Assembly (NCBI GenBank): GCA_012934845.2
Contig: WNNJ02001590.1
Location: 124,001-188,000 of the forward strand
Source of the DNA: Pomphorhynchus laevis
Taxonomy: Eukaryota > Acanthocephala > Palaeacanthocephala > Echinorhynchida > Pomphorhynchidae
Length of the DNA stretch: 64,000 bases
Direction: 5' to 3'
Shown here: piece by piece, positions 1 to 10,465 of the stretch
Position numbering within the stretch: the first letter of the stretch is position 1
How the letters are laid out: the number at the start of each line of letters is the position of its first letter
Position numbers and translations under genes: made by a program
The notes under the pieces: generated by a model
Told to the model about the DNA's origin: nothing
Database searches by the model: none
What the model saw: only the letters and a program-made list of their open reading frames with translations

Positions 1-493
1 ACCACAGACGCCTAGCCAACAATGGGGAGTTTCGATCTTAGTCTACTCATCACTATAGGGTGGTATCATCAGTGTTGCCTTGTAGCTGCACAACTTTGAC
101 AGTACTTAATCCTCAGTAAACCTCTGAAAGGAAATCACTAGGCTCACGCTCCCCCATTGGTTATATGAAAACTTTAACACAAAGTTAAGAAGTCCCATAT
201 TGATGGATCGCAATAGTAAAAAAGCAAGCACATGTATTTTTAGCGTGATTAAAAAGCTACATATTATATGGATCCCGATCGTACGAGCAATATCTATCAA
301 CATTTCACAAATTCAATGATAATGTTCAATGACTAACCGGTAGAGGAGCGTGCGCTTAGTGATTTCATTTCAGAGGTTTACTGCGGATCGAGTACTGTCG
401 AAGTTGTGTAGCTACAGGGCCATACTGATGATATCACGCTATAGTGGTGAGTCGAATAAGGTCAAAACTCCCCATTGGCGGATAGGCGCCTGT
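1..493. repeat. Imperfect inverted repeat (foldback element)
   Basis: Bases 1-165 are repeated in reverse complement at about 332-493 with scattered differences. Shared words include CCCCATTG near the outer ends and TTTCAGAGGTTTACTG in the arms. The 166-bp centre is AT-rich with no coding potential. The outer arm carries CTGATGAT on one strand, a word that recurs in other elements here. It looks like an old foldback or MITE-like element; the left boundary may lie outside the window. Confidence 0.7.
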
Positions 494-494
494 G

Positions 495-740
495 ATAGGC
501 ACATTCCGGGTTAAGCTTCCCAATTAAGTTTGTAAAAAAATCATGCAGGTTTATACTTCCCGGTTCTTGTAAATAAAAAATAGTTGACTGAAATTCTTTC
601 TTATTAATATAGCATCACCAGTAGTTTTAATAATTAATTTAATTAAATAATATTTAATTTAATTTAACCCGGAATGCAGCTAAATTCCGGGTTAGGCGAA
701 TTCCGTTAGGCAGGCACATTCCGGGTTAAGCTTCCTTATT
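495..740. repeat. Short repeats built on ATTCCGGGTT
   Basis: AGGCACATTCCGGGTTAAGC occurs directly repeated near 497 and 714, and the core ATTCCGGGTT also appears inverted near 665-675. The stretch between is AT-rich and non-coding. It may be the edge of another small transposon; I do not recognise the family. Bases 741-950 hold only AT-rich sequence. Confidence 0.5.
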
Positions 741-949
741 TTCTTTTAATAAGAAAAGTTGCATTGAAATTCTTGCTGATTAAATTAATAATAGTTTGCT
801 CATTTATATGAGTTTAATAAATTTACTGAAATTGATAATATTAATTTGCACTTAAATTCTAATATAACCAACCATAATATGCTACAAGTATTACTTGACC
901 TTGCCAGCTTATGATCCAAGCAGACGATCGTATGGCTCACTTGCGGATT

Positions 950-3030
950 TTACAAGGAATTGGCAGAATAAGTATAGTAAATAATAAACAACTATATTAT
1001 AATAATCCGGTTGGACGCAAGCCAAGAAGTCATGGCGATAAAAGGAATAGGAAAAATAGAGTTAAAAATATTAAAAAAAGATATGTATATAAATGAACAA
1101 TTAGAAATGTTAAAACAACTTTTAAGAGATAATAGGCTAAAAGATCTTTATGTAAATATAAGAAGTTTTTCTAAAGATATCATATGTTCAATAAATCAAA
1201 GATTAATTAACGATTATGATATGCTAAGTTGTATAATAGACAGTTATTGTAATACAAAATACTATAATCGTACAATAAATGTTAATAATAACAATAGAAA
1301 ATATACATAAACCATAAAATTCATTAATAAATGTATAGATAACATAAATATAGCCAAACTTTTAAATAATTCTAAAAGTAAAGAAATAATAGGGTCAGAT
1401 TTAAGTAAATATATTCCTAAAATAAGGTATAAACTCCTACCACCATTAGAACGAAAAATTTGTAATTATAATAAAGAATTAAAATTAATATGTAACGATA
1501 TTGTTAGAAACATAATGGAAACAGAATGCAATTGTAAAAGTCTTAGTTTTGATAAAATAAATGAACATATATGTACCCATAATCTAGAATTAATTGAAAA
1601 TTGTGAATTAAGAAAGCTGCTATCAAAAGGGTATAAATATAGATTAAATAACAACAACGACAAAAATAAAATTTACAGTTCGTTATATAATAACTTAAAT
1701 GATTACTTTAGTAAGCTGATTAATAGTGAAAGCTCGAATATATCTAAGATAAACATTTGTAAAGATTATATATTTGATAAAATTAAAAATAAAATGAAAA
1801 TAACAAACAATTATAAAAGGAAAGATAAAATTAATAAAGATATGTATACAAAACTTACTAAATTTAAGGATAACTATATAATAACAACTATTGATAAAGC
1901 TAGTAATAACTTTGTCTTTATACGCAAAAAGCTTTATTTGGATATACTGATGAAATAAGTTAATTATAATGATTTAAATATAAACACAACATATGAATTT
2001 AGTGATTAGAAGTTTAGAAACAATTATTACAAGTCATTGTACAATTTTGAATAAAAGGTATAATCAGATAAATTACATAAATAATGAATTAAAAGGAAAG
2101 ATAAAATTAATAAAGATATGCATAAAGAACTTACTAAATTAAAGGATAACTATATAATAACAACTATTGATAAAGCTAGTAATAACTTTGTCTCCATATG
2201 CAAAAAGCTTTATTATGATATACTAATGAAAGAGGTTAATTCTAATGATTTAAATGTAAATCCCACATATGAACATAGTGAGTTGAGTTTTGAAACAATT
2301 ATTACAAGTCACTGTTCTATAATGGATAAAAAGTGTATAAAGGTTGAATTAGATAATAATATTTTACACTATTTCAGTATTAATTCCACAGAAGAATTTT
2401 TAGAACTCACAAATGGAATATTATCTTCAGAATATAAATACATACGATTTTATTACGATTTTAAAGAAGCGTTAGTAAAATTAATTAATCTTATATTCGG
2501 AAAAAAATATGTACATATATATGTTATAATAATTATAACGCCTATCTGGGTATAAATATAGATTAAATAATATCAACGACAAAAATAAAATTTACAATTC
2601 GTTACATAATAACTTAAATGATTACTTTAGTAAGCTGATTAATAGTGAAAGCTCGAATATATCTAAGATAAATGTATATTTATTACTTTATTAATTACTT
2701 TATTTTATTACTTTATTAATAAATGTATATATAACATAAATATAGCCGGACTTTTAAATAATTCTAAAAGTAAAAAAATAATAGAGTCAGATTTAAGTAA
2801 ATACATTCCTTAAATATGGTATCAACAATTACAGACATTAATACGAAAAATTTGTAATTATAATAAAGAATTAAGATCAATATGTAACGATAATATTAGA
2901 AACATCATAGAAACTGAATGCTATTGCAAAAGTCTTAATTTTGAAAAAATGAATGAACATGCATCCATATTCTAGAATTAATTAAAAATAGTGCATTAAG
3001 GAAAATGCTATCAAAAGGTTATAAATATGA
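950..3030 (+). mobile_element. Naiad-type Penelope-like element, overlapping decayed pieces
   Basis: Translation gives the stretch after the GIY-YIG nuclease (HGDKRNRKNRVKNIKK), the CxC linker (ETECNCKSLSFDKINEH followed by CTHNLELIEN) and the start of the reverse transcriptase (IITTIDKASNNFV). The same protein is seen more completely at 34,130-36,910. The linker segment appears more than once, so several truncated insertions overlap here. That matches the tandem and nested insertions known for Penelope-like elements. It is a broken fossil with several interruptions and no complete ORF. Confidence 0.8.
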
Positions 3031-3284
3031 TATTTTTATTTATCTGATTGATCCGGTCAAATAAGTGCCTAACATAAAATAAAAGTCTTTGATGATTAAA
3101 AATCTTTGATAATCTAATCATTTATTAAAATTAATAACGTATTTCCTGACGAATATGGGCAAATAACGATTTTATAAAAATAAAAAAACGTCTTTATTTT
3201 CTCATATTCAACTTATAAACCGACACCAAACGCCAAATGATTTCAAGATCAGATTAACTTTACATTTATGATAAAGACTGTACA

Positions 3285-3685
3285 GTAAGGCACTCGAACA
3301 TAAATATAGGTAGATTTTTAAATAATTCTAAAAGTAAAGAAATAATAGGACCAGATTTAAGTAAATATATTCCTAAAATAAAGTATAAGTTGTTACCGCC
3401 ATTAGGACGAAAAATTTGTAATTATAAAAAGAATTCAAATCAATATGTAACGATAATATTAGAAACATTAAAAAACTGAATGCAATTGCAAAAGTCTTAA
3501 TTTTGATAAAATAAATTAACATATATGCACTCATAATCCAAAATTAATTGAAAACAATGAATTAAGGAAAATGCTATTAAAAGGGTATAAATATAGATTA
3601 AATAATAACAACGACAAAAATAAAATTTACAATTCGTTATATAATGACTTAATAAATGCTTACTTTGATTAGTAAGCATTTGCTT
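3285..3685 (+). mobile_element. Naiad fragment, CxC-linker region
   Basis: This repeats the linker part of the Naiad ORF (wording close to 1,330-1,700 and 57,180-57,540). It is truncated at both ends and broken. Its right end abuts a restriction-like-endonuclease LINE fragment in opposite orientation. The 3,031-3,284 gap to the previous piece is AT-rich and unassigned. Confidence 0.75.
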
Positions 3686-4230
3686 TTAATTGAAACTGTA
3701 TATCACCTGAATTTTCCTCACTCCGCCTATAGATAGAAGATAAAATGTCAATGAACTCATGACTTGCATTGCACTTTGGTAATACAAGAAGATTTGGATG
3801 CCATAATATCACCTTGTGATATATTTCGTCAAGATCTGTTTCTGAATGACTGTCATTTCCTTCGTTGCTTATGGCAATTACTCTTTCGTGTTTTGGATTA
3901 TGTATCCATTATCTTCCACCTCCGAATTAGGAATCCGTAAATTGAAAGGGTCAACTACTTGAACGAAATGATCGTCAGCGATTGTTAGTCTAATTTCTGT
4001 ACAGTCTGTTATAACGGGGACCAAAGCTATAGGGCGATTCTTACAGTTTGGAGCTAGGCAGTCGAGGCAAGATACTGTGCCTTTGTCACATCGGCAATAC
4101 TTACGGACTGCAGCCTGTCCATTACAGTTGCAGCACCGTTGACTCATGGCTGGTTTCCCACGAGGCATTCAGGACGTGTGATTGTCGTCGATGATTGTCC
4201 TCAGTTGTTGTAATCGATGATTGTCGTGTA
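3686..4230 (-). pseudogene. LINE fragment, N-terminal part of an RLE-type retrotransposon ORF
   Basis: On the minus strand, 4,168-3,878 encodes a Cys-rich module (RCCNCNG, YCRCDKGTVSCLDC, NCKNRP). After a frame change near 3,885, 3,870-3,690 encodes LDEIYHKVILWHPNLLVLP followed by FIDILSSIYRR. Both parts resemble the N-terminal region of non-LTR elements that end in a restriction-like endonuclease: a CxC-type cysteine cluster, then a segment like 'W+.NLF..P....FI.EL..L'. C-terminal pieces of this broad group lie at 9,821-10,465, 14,178-14,827 and 47,446-48,895. The frame change and the truncation at a Naiad fragment make it a pseudogene. The family assignment rests on remembered similarity only. 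Confidence 0.5.
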
Positions 4231-4309
4231 AGTATTGAATGTTGCATGTAATGTAAGTAGTTATAATTCTATCTTATATTATCTCACCATGTAAGTAGTT
4301 ATAACAAAA

Positions 4310-4500
4310 GAATTTTTTAATATAGATTAAATAATAATAACAATACAAATAAAATTTACAATTCGTTATATAATGACTTAATAAATGCTTACTTTGATAA
4401 GTCGATTAATAGTAAAAGCTTAAATACCTCGAAGATAACCATTTGGAAAATTTATATATAACAAATAATTATAAAAGGAAAGATCAAATAGGTAAAATTA
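4310..4500 (+). mobile_element. Naiad fragment
   Basis: A short AT-rich stretch matches the linker-RT part of the Naiad ORF (compare 57,455-57,960). It is truncated on both sides. The preceding 4,231-4,309 contains two copies of ATGTAAGTAGTTATAA about 45 bp apart. Confidence 0.6.
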
Positions 4501-4502
4501 AT

Positions 4503-4737
4503 GACAATATGAATTCATTGCTTCTAAAACCTTGTATCGCACTTCTGTGATGTGCTTAGCGAATGAAAACTTAGATGTTACAGTTACTCTAGATATATAA
4601 ACTCATTTACAAATTCCAGCGAAGAGTACTTGCTTCTTAAAATGTGCAGCTTCGGGAGCCTTTATATATCAGTAGCAATCAATGCCAAATCATATGCATA
4701 CAATAGCAATAGCAACATACTCATTATTGAGTTTAAG
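4503..4737. repeat. Dispersed 235-bp repeat (partner at 56,646-56,885)
   Basis: This segment and 56,646-56,885 are similar throughout in the same orientation. Shared words include TTCTGTGAT, TGCTTAGCGAATGAAAA and CAATCAATGCCAAATCATA. Both copies sit directly against Naiad sequence on the plus strand. It has no coding potential. It may be part of a longer composite unit mobilised with Naiad or a separate small element. Confidence 0.7.
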
Positions 4738-5625
4738 AGATTACTTAAAGTATCATACTCGGAAAAAGAAATAAATATATGTTATAATAACTATAACGCC
4801 TAAAACATCAAATAAATATATGGATAAAATTGAATTAACAGAAAACTTAAATATTTTAATAAATCAAAATTATTTAAAAGTTGGGACATTGATATTTAAA
4901 TCATTAAAAGGTGTTATAATGGGATGGAGCAAATAATAGCTCAATTATAGCTGACTTATTTTTAAGCTTTATAGAATATGAATTTGCTCAGAATTGTGTA
5001 AAAAATCTAAATTAAATAAAGATATGAAATATCTGTTTCGATACATTTATAATATATGTGTATTTTATTCTAATAATTTTTATCTAAAAAACGAACAAAG
5101 TTATCCAAGTAGCCTTAATCTCAATACAACTAATATTGATTATATATATGAACATTAAATTAACATCAACACTTCGTAATACACTTTATATTAGAATAAT
5201 ATACACTAGATAATCAAATTACATTAGAGGAAATACGTCGCCGCGCTACTATGTTGGGCTGAGTAATATAGCCCGAAACCTGATATAATAGCAGTTTATC
5301 TTGATGACCGCTAACCCTTATTCTGATTCATCCTCTGTTATTTATTAGTCAATTCATAAACATTTATTTTTATTTAAAATTTCAATTTTTTATTTTAACT
5401 TTATAAATATAAATTGTTTAAAATCTATATTTTAAATAATCTTATACAATCATTTTATCTGATTTGTTTTACTGACAAGTTATTGTCGACCCGTTTATTA
5501 ATTACAATATATTTTAATTTTATAAATATCTATTTTGTAAAATCTTAATTATTATTTTTTAATTATTTATTTTTATTTTTTATTTATTTATAGTATAAAA
5601 CACGTAGACTCAGCTAGCTGGTCTG
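4738..5625 (+). mobile_element. Naiad 3' portion with terminal repeat
   Basis: The sequence covers the end of the Naiad reverse transcriptase (region of the YIDD catalytic box) followed by the non-coding end block shared by all Naiad copies here. That block runs from a variant of GGCCCCGCTGCTATGTTG, through CCGAAACCTGATA and GATGACC, to TAGACTCAG near 5,610. This is one of the most diverged copies in the window and is clearly a fossil. Confidence 0.75.
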
Positions 5626-5984
5626 ATCTCATCATTTTTAGTTATTTGTATTATTTAATTCTTGATAAGTTTCAAAGTCATAACAAAATATATTATATTC
5701 TAGTTTATTACATTCTTTTTTTAAAATGATTTTTTTTCTTTACGGTATAATAATATTAAAATGGTCTTAACTAAATAATAAAATCTTGATCTTTGTTATA
5801 GCCCATAAAATCCTTAGCCGGCTTTACTTCTCCCAGATTGTATGTGAAACACTAGGGTGGAACGAGAGGCTTGTAAACAATAATAATATAAAGATTTTAT
5901 TAAAAATAAACATGCAGGATAATATCATTAACAGAAGACAGTTACTATCAAGCCTTTATCTAATCTTCTTAAAGATGAATTGAC
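5626..5984. other. AT-rich spacer
   Basis: I see no gene. The stretch separates a Naiad end from the 3' end of LINE A, and may include the AT-rich 3' untranslated region of that LINE. Confidence 0.5.
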
Positions 5985-6028
5985 AATCTTCAAAGTTGCA
6001 TGTCAGTCTTCTTTAAAACATTATGGCC

Positions 6029-8479
6029 TCAAATCCATGGGGATCTGAGCCCCCAACCGATCCAACACGCCGCCTTCCGACTGAACCACCCTGGGTCTTT
6101 CACCCCCCGAAGGATCCAATCGGTGCGGACTATGCTGGGTAAACGAGAGACGAGGAGCTTCAGGAACCTTAGTCTTTGCTCTGGGGGACGTCCTCTAGAG
6201 AAGAAGACTAATCCCGAGATAGCCCAGGTACCCCAAAGGCGCACCTGGGTTTTCCCTTTCAATGACAGATGCTGAGCCCGTTTCAGAGCCCACCTAGCTT
6301 TCTTCAGGATACGTTTAAGTCTATCCAGGTCAGCTTTCGCCGACCAGTTCACCGTAACGGTGAACCCCAGGTATTTTACTCGACTTGTGAAGGTGGGGAG
6401 TGGTTCAGAGGCAAATATGGAGGAGAGTGCAGAGAGTGCTAATCTCTTAAGTTTTTTCTTTGTTGCAGTGGTGCCATGAAAGACAACCGCCTGCGATTTG
6501 GCGGAGTTTAAGATAAGATTGGATTTGGGTAACTGGTCTTTTAATCTTAAAAAGAAGCGGCTGATGTCAGAAACTACGTCTTTGCACCTGTGTCCAGAGA
6601 ACAGGGCTGTGGTGTCATCAGCATACACCACAAGACGTTGTTCGCGTTTAAATATTTTGAATAGATTAATGGAAGCAGCAAGATATAAGATAGGAGAAAG
6701 AGGTGAACCTTGAGGCACACCCGTAATAGGGTAAAACTGACGCGCATCAGGGTCGTCTTTATAATAAAACCGTTTGGTGTACAGCAGGATCTCCACCCTG
6801 TTCACAATTCTCGCAGGCAACCCGAGGGACCTGAGAGAAGAGATCACAAAAGGAATGGAGATGCGGTCAAATGCAGCAGAAAAGTCAAGGAAAATAGCCA
6901 CAACTAGGCGATGGCTATTTTCCCGACAAAACTGCTCCACCTCACCTACTGCTGAATGGACCGAGCGACCTTTGACGAACCCATGAAAACCTGGAGGGAT
7001 CAAATTTCGCCTACTTAAATGGTCGCGGATTTTTTGCGCAAGCGCTTTTTCGTAAATCGACACGAGGGAATTTTGAATCGAAATGGGTCGCAGGTCTTTA
7101 GGACATGAACAGGATTTTTTCTTAGGAATAAAAACACGTTTACTAACATTGATGCCTGCTACATCGGATGGGGAGGCTAAAAGCATAGTTACGGCCACCT
7201 CTCTTCTCTGATCAGCTGTCAAAAGCTGACAGACCCGAGAAGAAAGTGGAAGGACGGATTTGGAGGTGCCCGGGAGTGGACCCCAGGAGTTAAGAATATC
7301 CGTAACAGAAAGATCCCTACTCCTGAAGTTACACCAAGGCGGGATTGGTTGAGGTGATTGAGTGGCTCCATAGTTGTGTAGGGCTAGTGACTCCTCCAAA
7401 ACTTTATCAAGGCCTACATTCCCTATCCAACTCAATGCTCTATCCTTCCAGCAAACAAACTTCTCCTTCTTGAATATCTTCCAGAAGGAAGACTGAGAAG
7501 GATTAAGGCGAGCGATACTCGTCCTATCCCTACTCAGCTGGAACCTGTATCTAGTGCTCCAGTATTCATTCGAGAGAGCCTGTTTGGCGGAAGCAGAGAG
7601 ATTAGGGAGGTTCAGTAATTTTGCTAGGACCTTGAGTTTTGTCGGAGTGGGATTGTATATACGACCTTTATAGGTGGTCGATAGAATCGCGGTAGCTTGC
7701 GAAGAGAGGTAGGTATTAAATTCGGTCAGACTCAGATTTCCTATTCGGGGAAAGAGTCGGATAGCCGCCTGGAAGAAGGCTACTCTGATCGGATCAAAGT
7801 GAAACCTCCTTCGAAGCAATGTATCTTCCTCAATTCTCCAGCGAATTAGGTCATGAGAGGTGGACAATTGTTGGCGCGACTGCTCCGTACAGAGAGGTTT
7901 AAGCAACCACATTGAGTGAAGCAGTAAAATGTCGAGGATTGAATTTGTTGATGTGCAATGAAAGGTGGGGGTCGGTGGTTTGTGAATAAGATAACCGTTC
8001 CTAGCTCTGCGAAGTGACGCGTTGATCCAACGACCAGTTCTGTCGTTGAAGTCTCCAAGTATCATGTCATAGCCGCTATCAATAATACCGTCCAGGAGGT
8101 CGCGGTTCTTGTGAATCTCCCTTGGACGTATGTAGACATTGTCTATACTGAGGCGTTTACCGTTCTTAACGAGTGACACTACTAGACAGGAGAGGGCTGG
8201 ACAAGAGTAATTTAATATGAGGGAAGACCTTAAGGAGCATTTAACTAGGGTTAAGAGTCCTTGAGATGAAGAGAAGTGGGGTGGGGTTATGTACGGAGTA
8301 TAGTGGGAATATGTGTGCTTTTGGAAAAATCGAGTAATGTCCTGGGGGAGACGGATAGACCGCGTCTCCTGAAGGACTATAACATCTGCATCTCTACCAG
8401 ATAAAAGTCTAAGGGCGGAAGCACCTCCCGAATTCCACTGAAGAATATTCAGTGAAAAAGGCTCGGGTTTACTCACCAT
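6029..8479 (-). CDS. LINE A ORF2: apurinic endonuclease plus reverse transcriptase
   Basis: The 816-residue ORF starts with an AP-endonuclease-like domain (LNILQWNSGGA near residue 8, VIVLQETRS near 35, LGDFNDR near 143, SHDLIRW near 210), which nicks target DNA. A reverse transcriptase follows: IFLDFSAAFDRI near 526 (motif A), GVPQGSPLSPILY near 588 (motif B) and VVYADDTTALF near 620 (the catalytic YADD). No stop or frameshift interrupts it. The protein ends about 100 residues after a thumb-like region with no RNase H. It would act with ORF1 in an RNP that copies the element RNA at a nicked site. The ATG (residue 1, MVSKPEPFSLN) sits just before the endonuclease, a sensible start. The copy could supply enzyme in trans although ORF1 is truncated. 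Confidence 0.9.
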   Translation of the reverse strand: MVSKPEPFSLNILQWNSGGASALRLLSGRDADVIVLQETRSIRLPQDITRFFQKHTYSHYTPYITPPHFSSSQGLLTLVKCSLRSSLILNYSCPALSCLVVSLVKNGKRLSIDNVYIRPREIHKNRDLLDGIIDSGYDMILGDFNDRTGRWINASLRRARNGYLIHKPPTPTFHCTSTNSILDILLLHSMWLLKPLCTEQSRQQLSTSHDLIRWRIEEDTLLRRRFHFDPIRVAFFQAAIRLFPRIGNLSLTEFNTYLSSQATAILSTTYKGRIYNPTPTKLKVLAKLLNLPNLSASAKQALSNEYWSTRYRFQLSRDRTSIARLNPSQSSFWKIFKKEKFVCWKDRALSWIGNVGLDKVLEESLALHNYGATQSPQPIPPWCNFRSRDLSVTDILNSWGPLPGTSKSVLPLSSRVCQLLTADQRREVAVTMLLASPSDVAGINVSKRVFIPKKKSCSCPKDLRPISIQNSLVSIYEKALAQKIRDHLSRRNLIPPGFHGFVKGRSVHSAVGEVEQFCRENSHRLVVAIFLDFSAAFDRISIPFVISSLRSLGLPARIVNRVEILLYTKRFYYKDDPDARQFYPITGVPQGSPLSPILYLAASINLFKIFKREQRLVVYADDTTALFSGHRCKDVVSDISRFFLRLKDQLPKSNLILNSAKSQAVVFHGTTATKKKLKRLALSALSSIFASEPLPTFTSRVKYLGFTVTVNWSAKADLDRLKRILKKARWALKRAQHLSLKGKTQVRLWGTWAISGLVFFSRGRPPEQRLRFLKLLVSRLPSIVRTDWILRGVKDPGWFSRKAACWIGWGLRSPWI

Positions 8480-8618
8480 TGTGACAGATCAGTTAGACAG
8501 GAGCAGCCAGCCTAGACAGAGCTAGGTGCAAGGAAGTTACCCCCTTGCCACTAGCCCCATCCAGGGCCAGAAGCTCCCTGGGCAATATCTTCATTTCCCA
8601 GTGAGGCGCCAACCATGT

Positions 8619-9345
8619 TCATGTTATTAAGAAGCTTTCCAATTTTAAGCGGTGGAACTTTATTTGCGGAAGCCCCCCTCTTCTTGGATTGGGGGGGGGT
8701 TTACATTCAGCAGGAATTGGGGCAGAGTCCGCCCCCACGAGTGCCGAGATCAGAGGAGTCAACATCGCTTGAAATTGTGACATTAACGTCTTTTTAGTAT
8801 TGTCCAGAAGAAGAATTATATCAGAATTTGACATTCGATCCACCGGATGAGCAGCTGCAGAGAAGGGTTTATTAGCCGTTTTTTTAGCAAACAACTGTCG
8901 GTATTCCCGGAAATGATTACATCGTCGGGACCAAGCAGGGTGTTTACCCCCGCAGTTAAGGCAGGAGGGAGGAGCTGAGCATATCTCGCCCTTACACATA
9001 CTGGAACATGCGTCTGAGGCACAAACACCGCAAGTCTTTATTTTACCACAGGAGGATCCCCAATGGCCCCATCCATGGCAATTATTACAATGAGGATATG
9101 TTAGATTGTCTTCCTCAATTAAAGTAAAGCGAAGGTTGAACCCTAAAAAAGGGTTAGAAGCGGACTTAGACAGAAGCAATCCATTATCGATATCTGCCTT
9201 ACAGAAAGCTACAGGGAGGGGGTCTCCCAGCTTTCCTATAACTTGCCTGACAGAGTGGAGGCAATATGATTTTTGTAACATAGTTAGATCATCTTCAGAC
9301 AAAAAAGAGGGAAAATTCGAAATTTTTAAGGATGTTATTTTTAAG
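8619..9345 (-). CDS. LINE A ORF1: gag-like zinc-knuckle protein, 5'-truncated
   Basis: The frame is open from the element's truncated edge (about 9,345) to a stop at 8,619, about 240 residues. No ATG belongs to it; the reading frame simply enters from the missing 5' part with LKITSLKISNFP. Three Cys-rich knuckles follow one another: CNNCHGWGHWGSSC, CGVCASDACSSMC and CLNCGGKHPAWSRRC. Such knuckles bind nucleic acid in ORF1 proteins of Jockey/I/R1-type LINEs. The C-terminal third is Pro/Ala-rich with a short amphipathic stretch (LMSQFQAMLTPLISALV). The protein would coat element RNA. It is incomplete and probably not expressed from its own promoter, which would lie in the missing 5' region. Confidence 0.8.
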
Positions 9346-9838
9346 TAACTAGGTTACTATAAAAATAACATCAAGCAGAAAATAGTAAAATATATAAATC
9401 AACACAATAATATAAAGAATAAATTTAAACTCTTAAGTGGCAAATTTTTATGGATGAATAATAAATAATATACTTTGCATTAGAATAAGATACTAGATAG
9501 TTATTTCAGAGGAAATACATCATTAGCATGTATTTGGCCCCGCTGCTATGTTGGGTAGAGGAGTTAGGGGCCGAAACCTGATAGCATAGCAGTTCCTCCT
9601 GATGACCTCTAATTCTTATTCTGATACAACGTCTGTTATTTATTAGTCAATTCATAAAAATGACGTTTATTTTAAATTTTATTTTTTATTTTTATTTTTT
9701 AACTTGATTAAAATTATAGAAAATCTAAAAACAATTATTAATTTTATTATTTAATTATTAAATTTTGATTTAGCATTATTATGTTTTGTTTATTTTATAA
9801 TTATATAACAATACGTAGACTCAGTTAGCTGATTTAAA
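9346..9838 (+). mobile_element. Naiad 3' end
   Basis: The last codons of the Naiad RT ORF (GYYKNNIKQKIVKYINQHNN) run into the conserved non-coding end block. GGCCCC near 9,537 pairs with GGGGCC near 9,565, CTGCTATG pairs with CATAGCAG, and GAGTTAGGGG pairs with CCTCTAATTC after CCTGATGA. The block ends with TACGTAGACTCAGTTAGCTG. The copy is 5'-truncated. Confidence 0.85.
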
Positions 9839-10465
9839 TTGTATAGGTTTGAGTGTAATCGATCCCAGATGGGCTAAATTGTTTGCAAAATACTCGTTAT
9901 ACTCCTTCATAACGCTGCCATTAGCGAAGGAAATTCTTATTGCATTTTCAAGCGTCTTAACAGAATTGAATAAAATTCTATTATTAAATTTTCCCACGAA
10001 TTCTCTCAGGAAAGTGGGAAATAATTTGTGCCTTTCGATCGGTTTCAGAGCATTTATTATGCACAAGTTTGATAATTTAGGAATGGGGGGAAGCACTCCC
10101 GAGTCAGCTTTAAATTGGCATAACAAATCACTTACCTCGTTGACGGAATTAATATTTAAATCTGAAATTGTACTTGTTCCTTGTTCCATATTGAAGTTTC
10201 TGTTTGACGACGTAGAATGCTTTGATCGCTCCGTCGTATACTCACTTTCCAGATTCATGTGACACTGTAAACAATTTGATGCCGCTCTGACAATGGATAA
10301 TACTAATTTTGTTTTAAGTTTCGACATTTGTTGGTTGTAGTCGGAATGTTTGAGTGTGGCTATCTTTGTTGAAATTCTTTTAAGAATGCTCCATGCGCTT
10401 TCACCTATTCCGCCAGAAGTAGAAAATGCAGGAAATACCAATGGGGAGAAATAACCGTTTTCCAC
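9821..10465 (-). pseudogene. LINE fragment, end of an RLE-type ORF
   Basis: The first 65 codons read GYFSPLVFPAFSTSGGIG then AWSILKRISTKIA and LVLSIVRAASNCL. This resembles the C-terminal end of LINEs with a restriction-like endonuclease, where 'GSF.PLV.S..GG.G' precedes a helical tail; compare SSFCPLIWATTGGAGKSAQA in the 47.4-kb copy. A further 150 residues (KADSGVLPPIPKLSN, FPTFLREFVGKFNNR) follow that I do not recognise. The frame opens abruptly at 10,465 next to AT-rich DNA, so this is a 5'-truncated piece. The extra C-terminal sequence could be a lineage-specific extension or another coding fragment. Confidence 0.45.

Larger units (their letters stand above)
5985..9345 (-). mobile_element. 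LINE A: APE-type non-LTR retrotransposon, 5'-truncated
   Basis: A minus-strand non-LTR element with a gag-like ORF1 (partial, 8,619-9,345) and an intact ORF2 (6,029-8,479), separated by about 140 bp. The 5' end stops inside ORF1 coding sequence exactly where Naiad sequence begins (about 9,346), so the copy is 5'-truncated, the usual outcome of target-primed reverse transcription. Its coding sequence is visibly richer in G+C than anything around it, including the Naiads. A decayed relative lies at 24,178-26,690. Domain order places it in the Jockey/I/R1-like group; there is no RNase H and no restriction-like endonuclease. The exact 3' end is not defined. Confidence 0.85.

Noticed and set aside
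950-1310. A separate small gene with an Asn/Lys-rich product
   Set aside because: It is the Naiad linker region, matched at 36,600-36,300 on the opposite strand.
6029-6110. tRNA-like A-box and B-box words on the minus strand at the end of LINE A ORF2
   Set aside because: They lie inside conserved ORF2 codons (the DPGWF region is also seen in the 26.6-kb relative) and the B-box fits poorly; no cloverleaf can be drawn.
6000-7000. Plus-strand ORFs across LINE A
   Set aside because: They are antisense to the intact ORF2.
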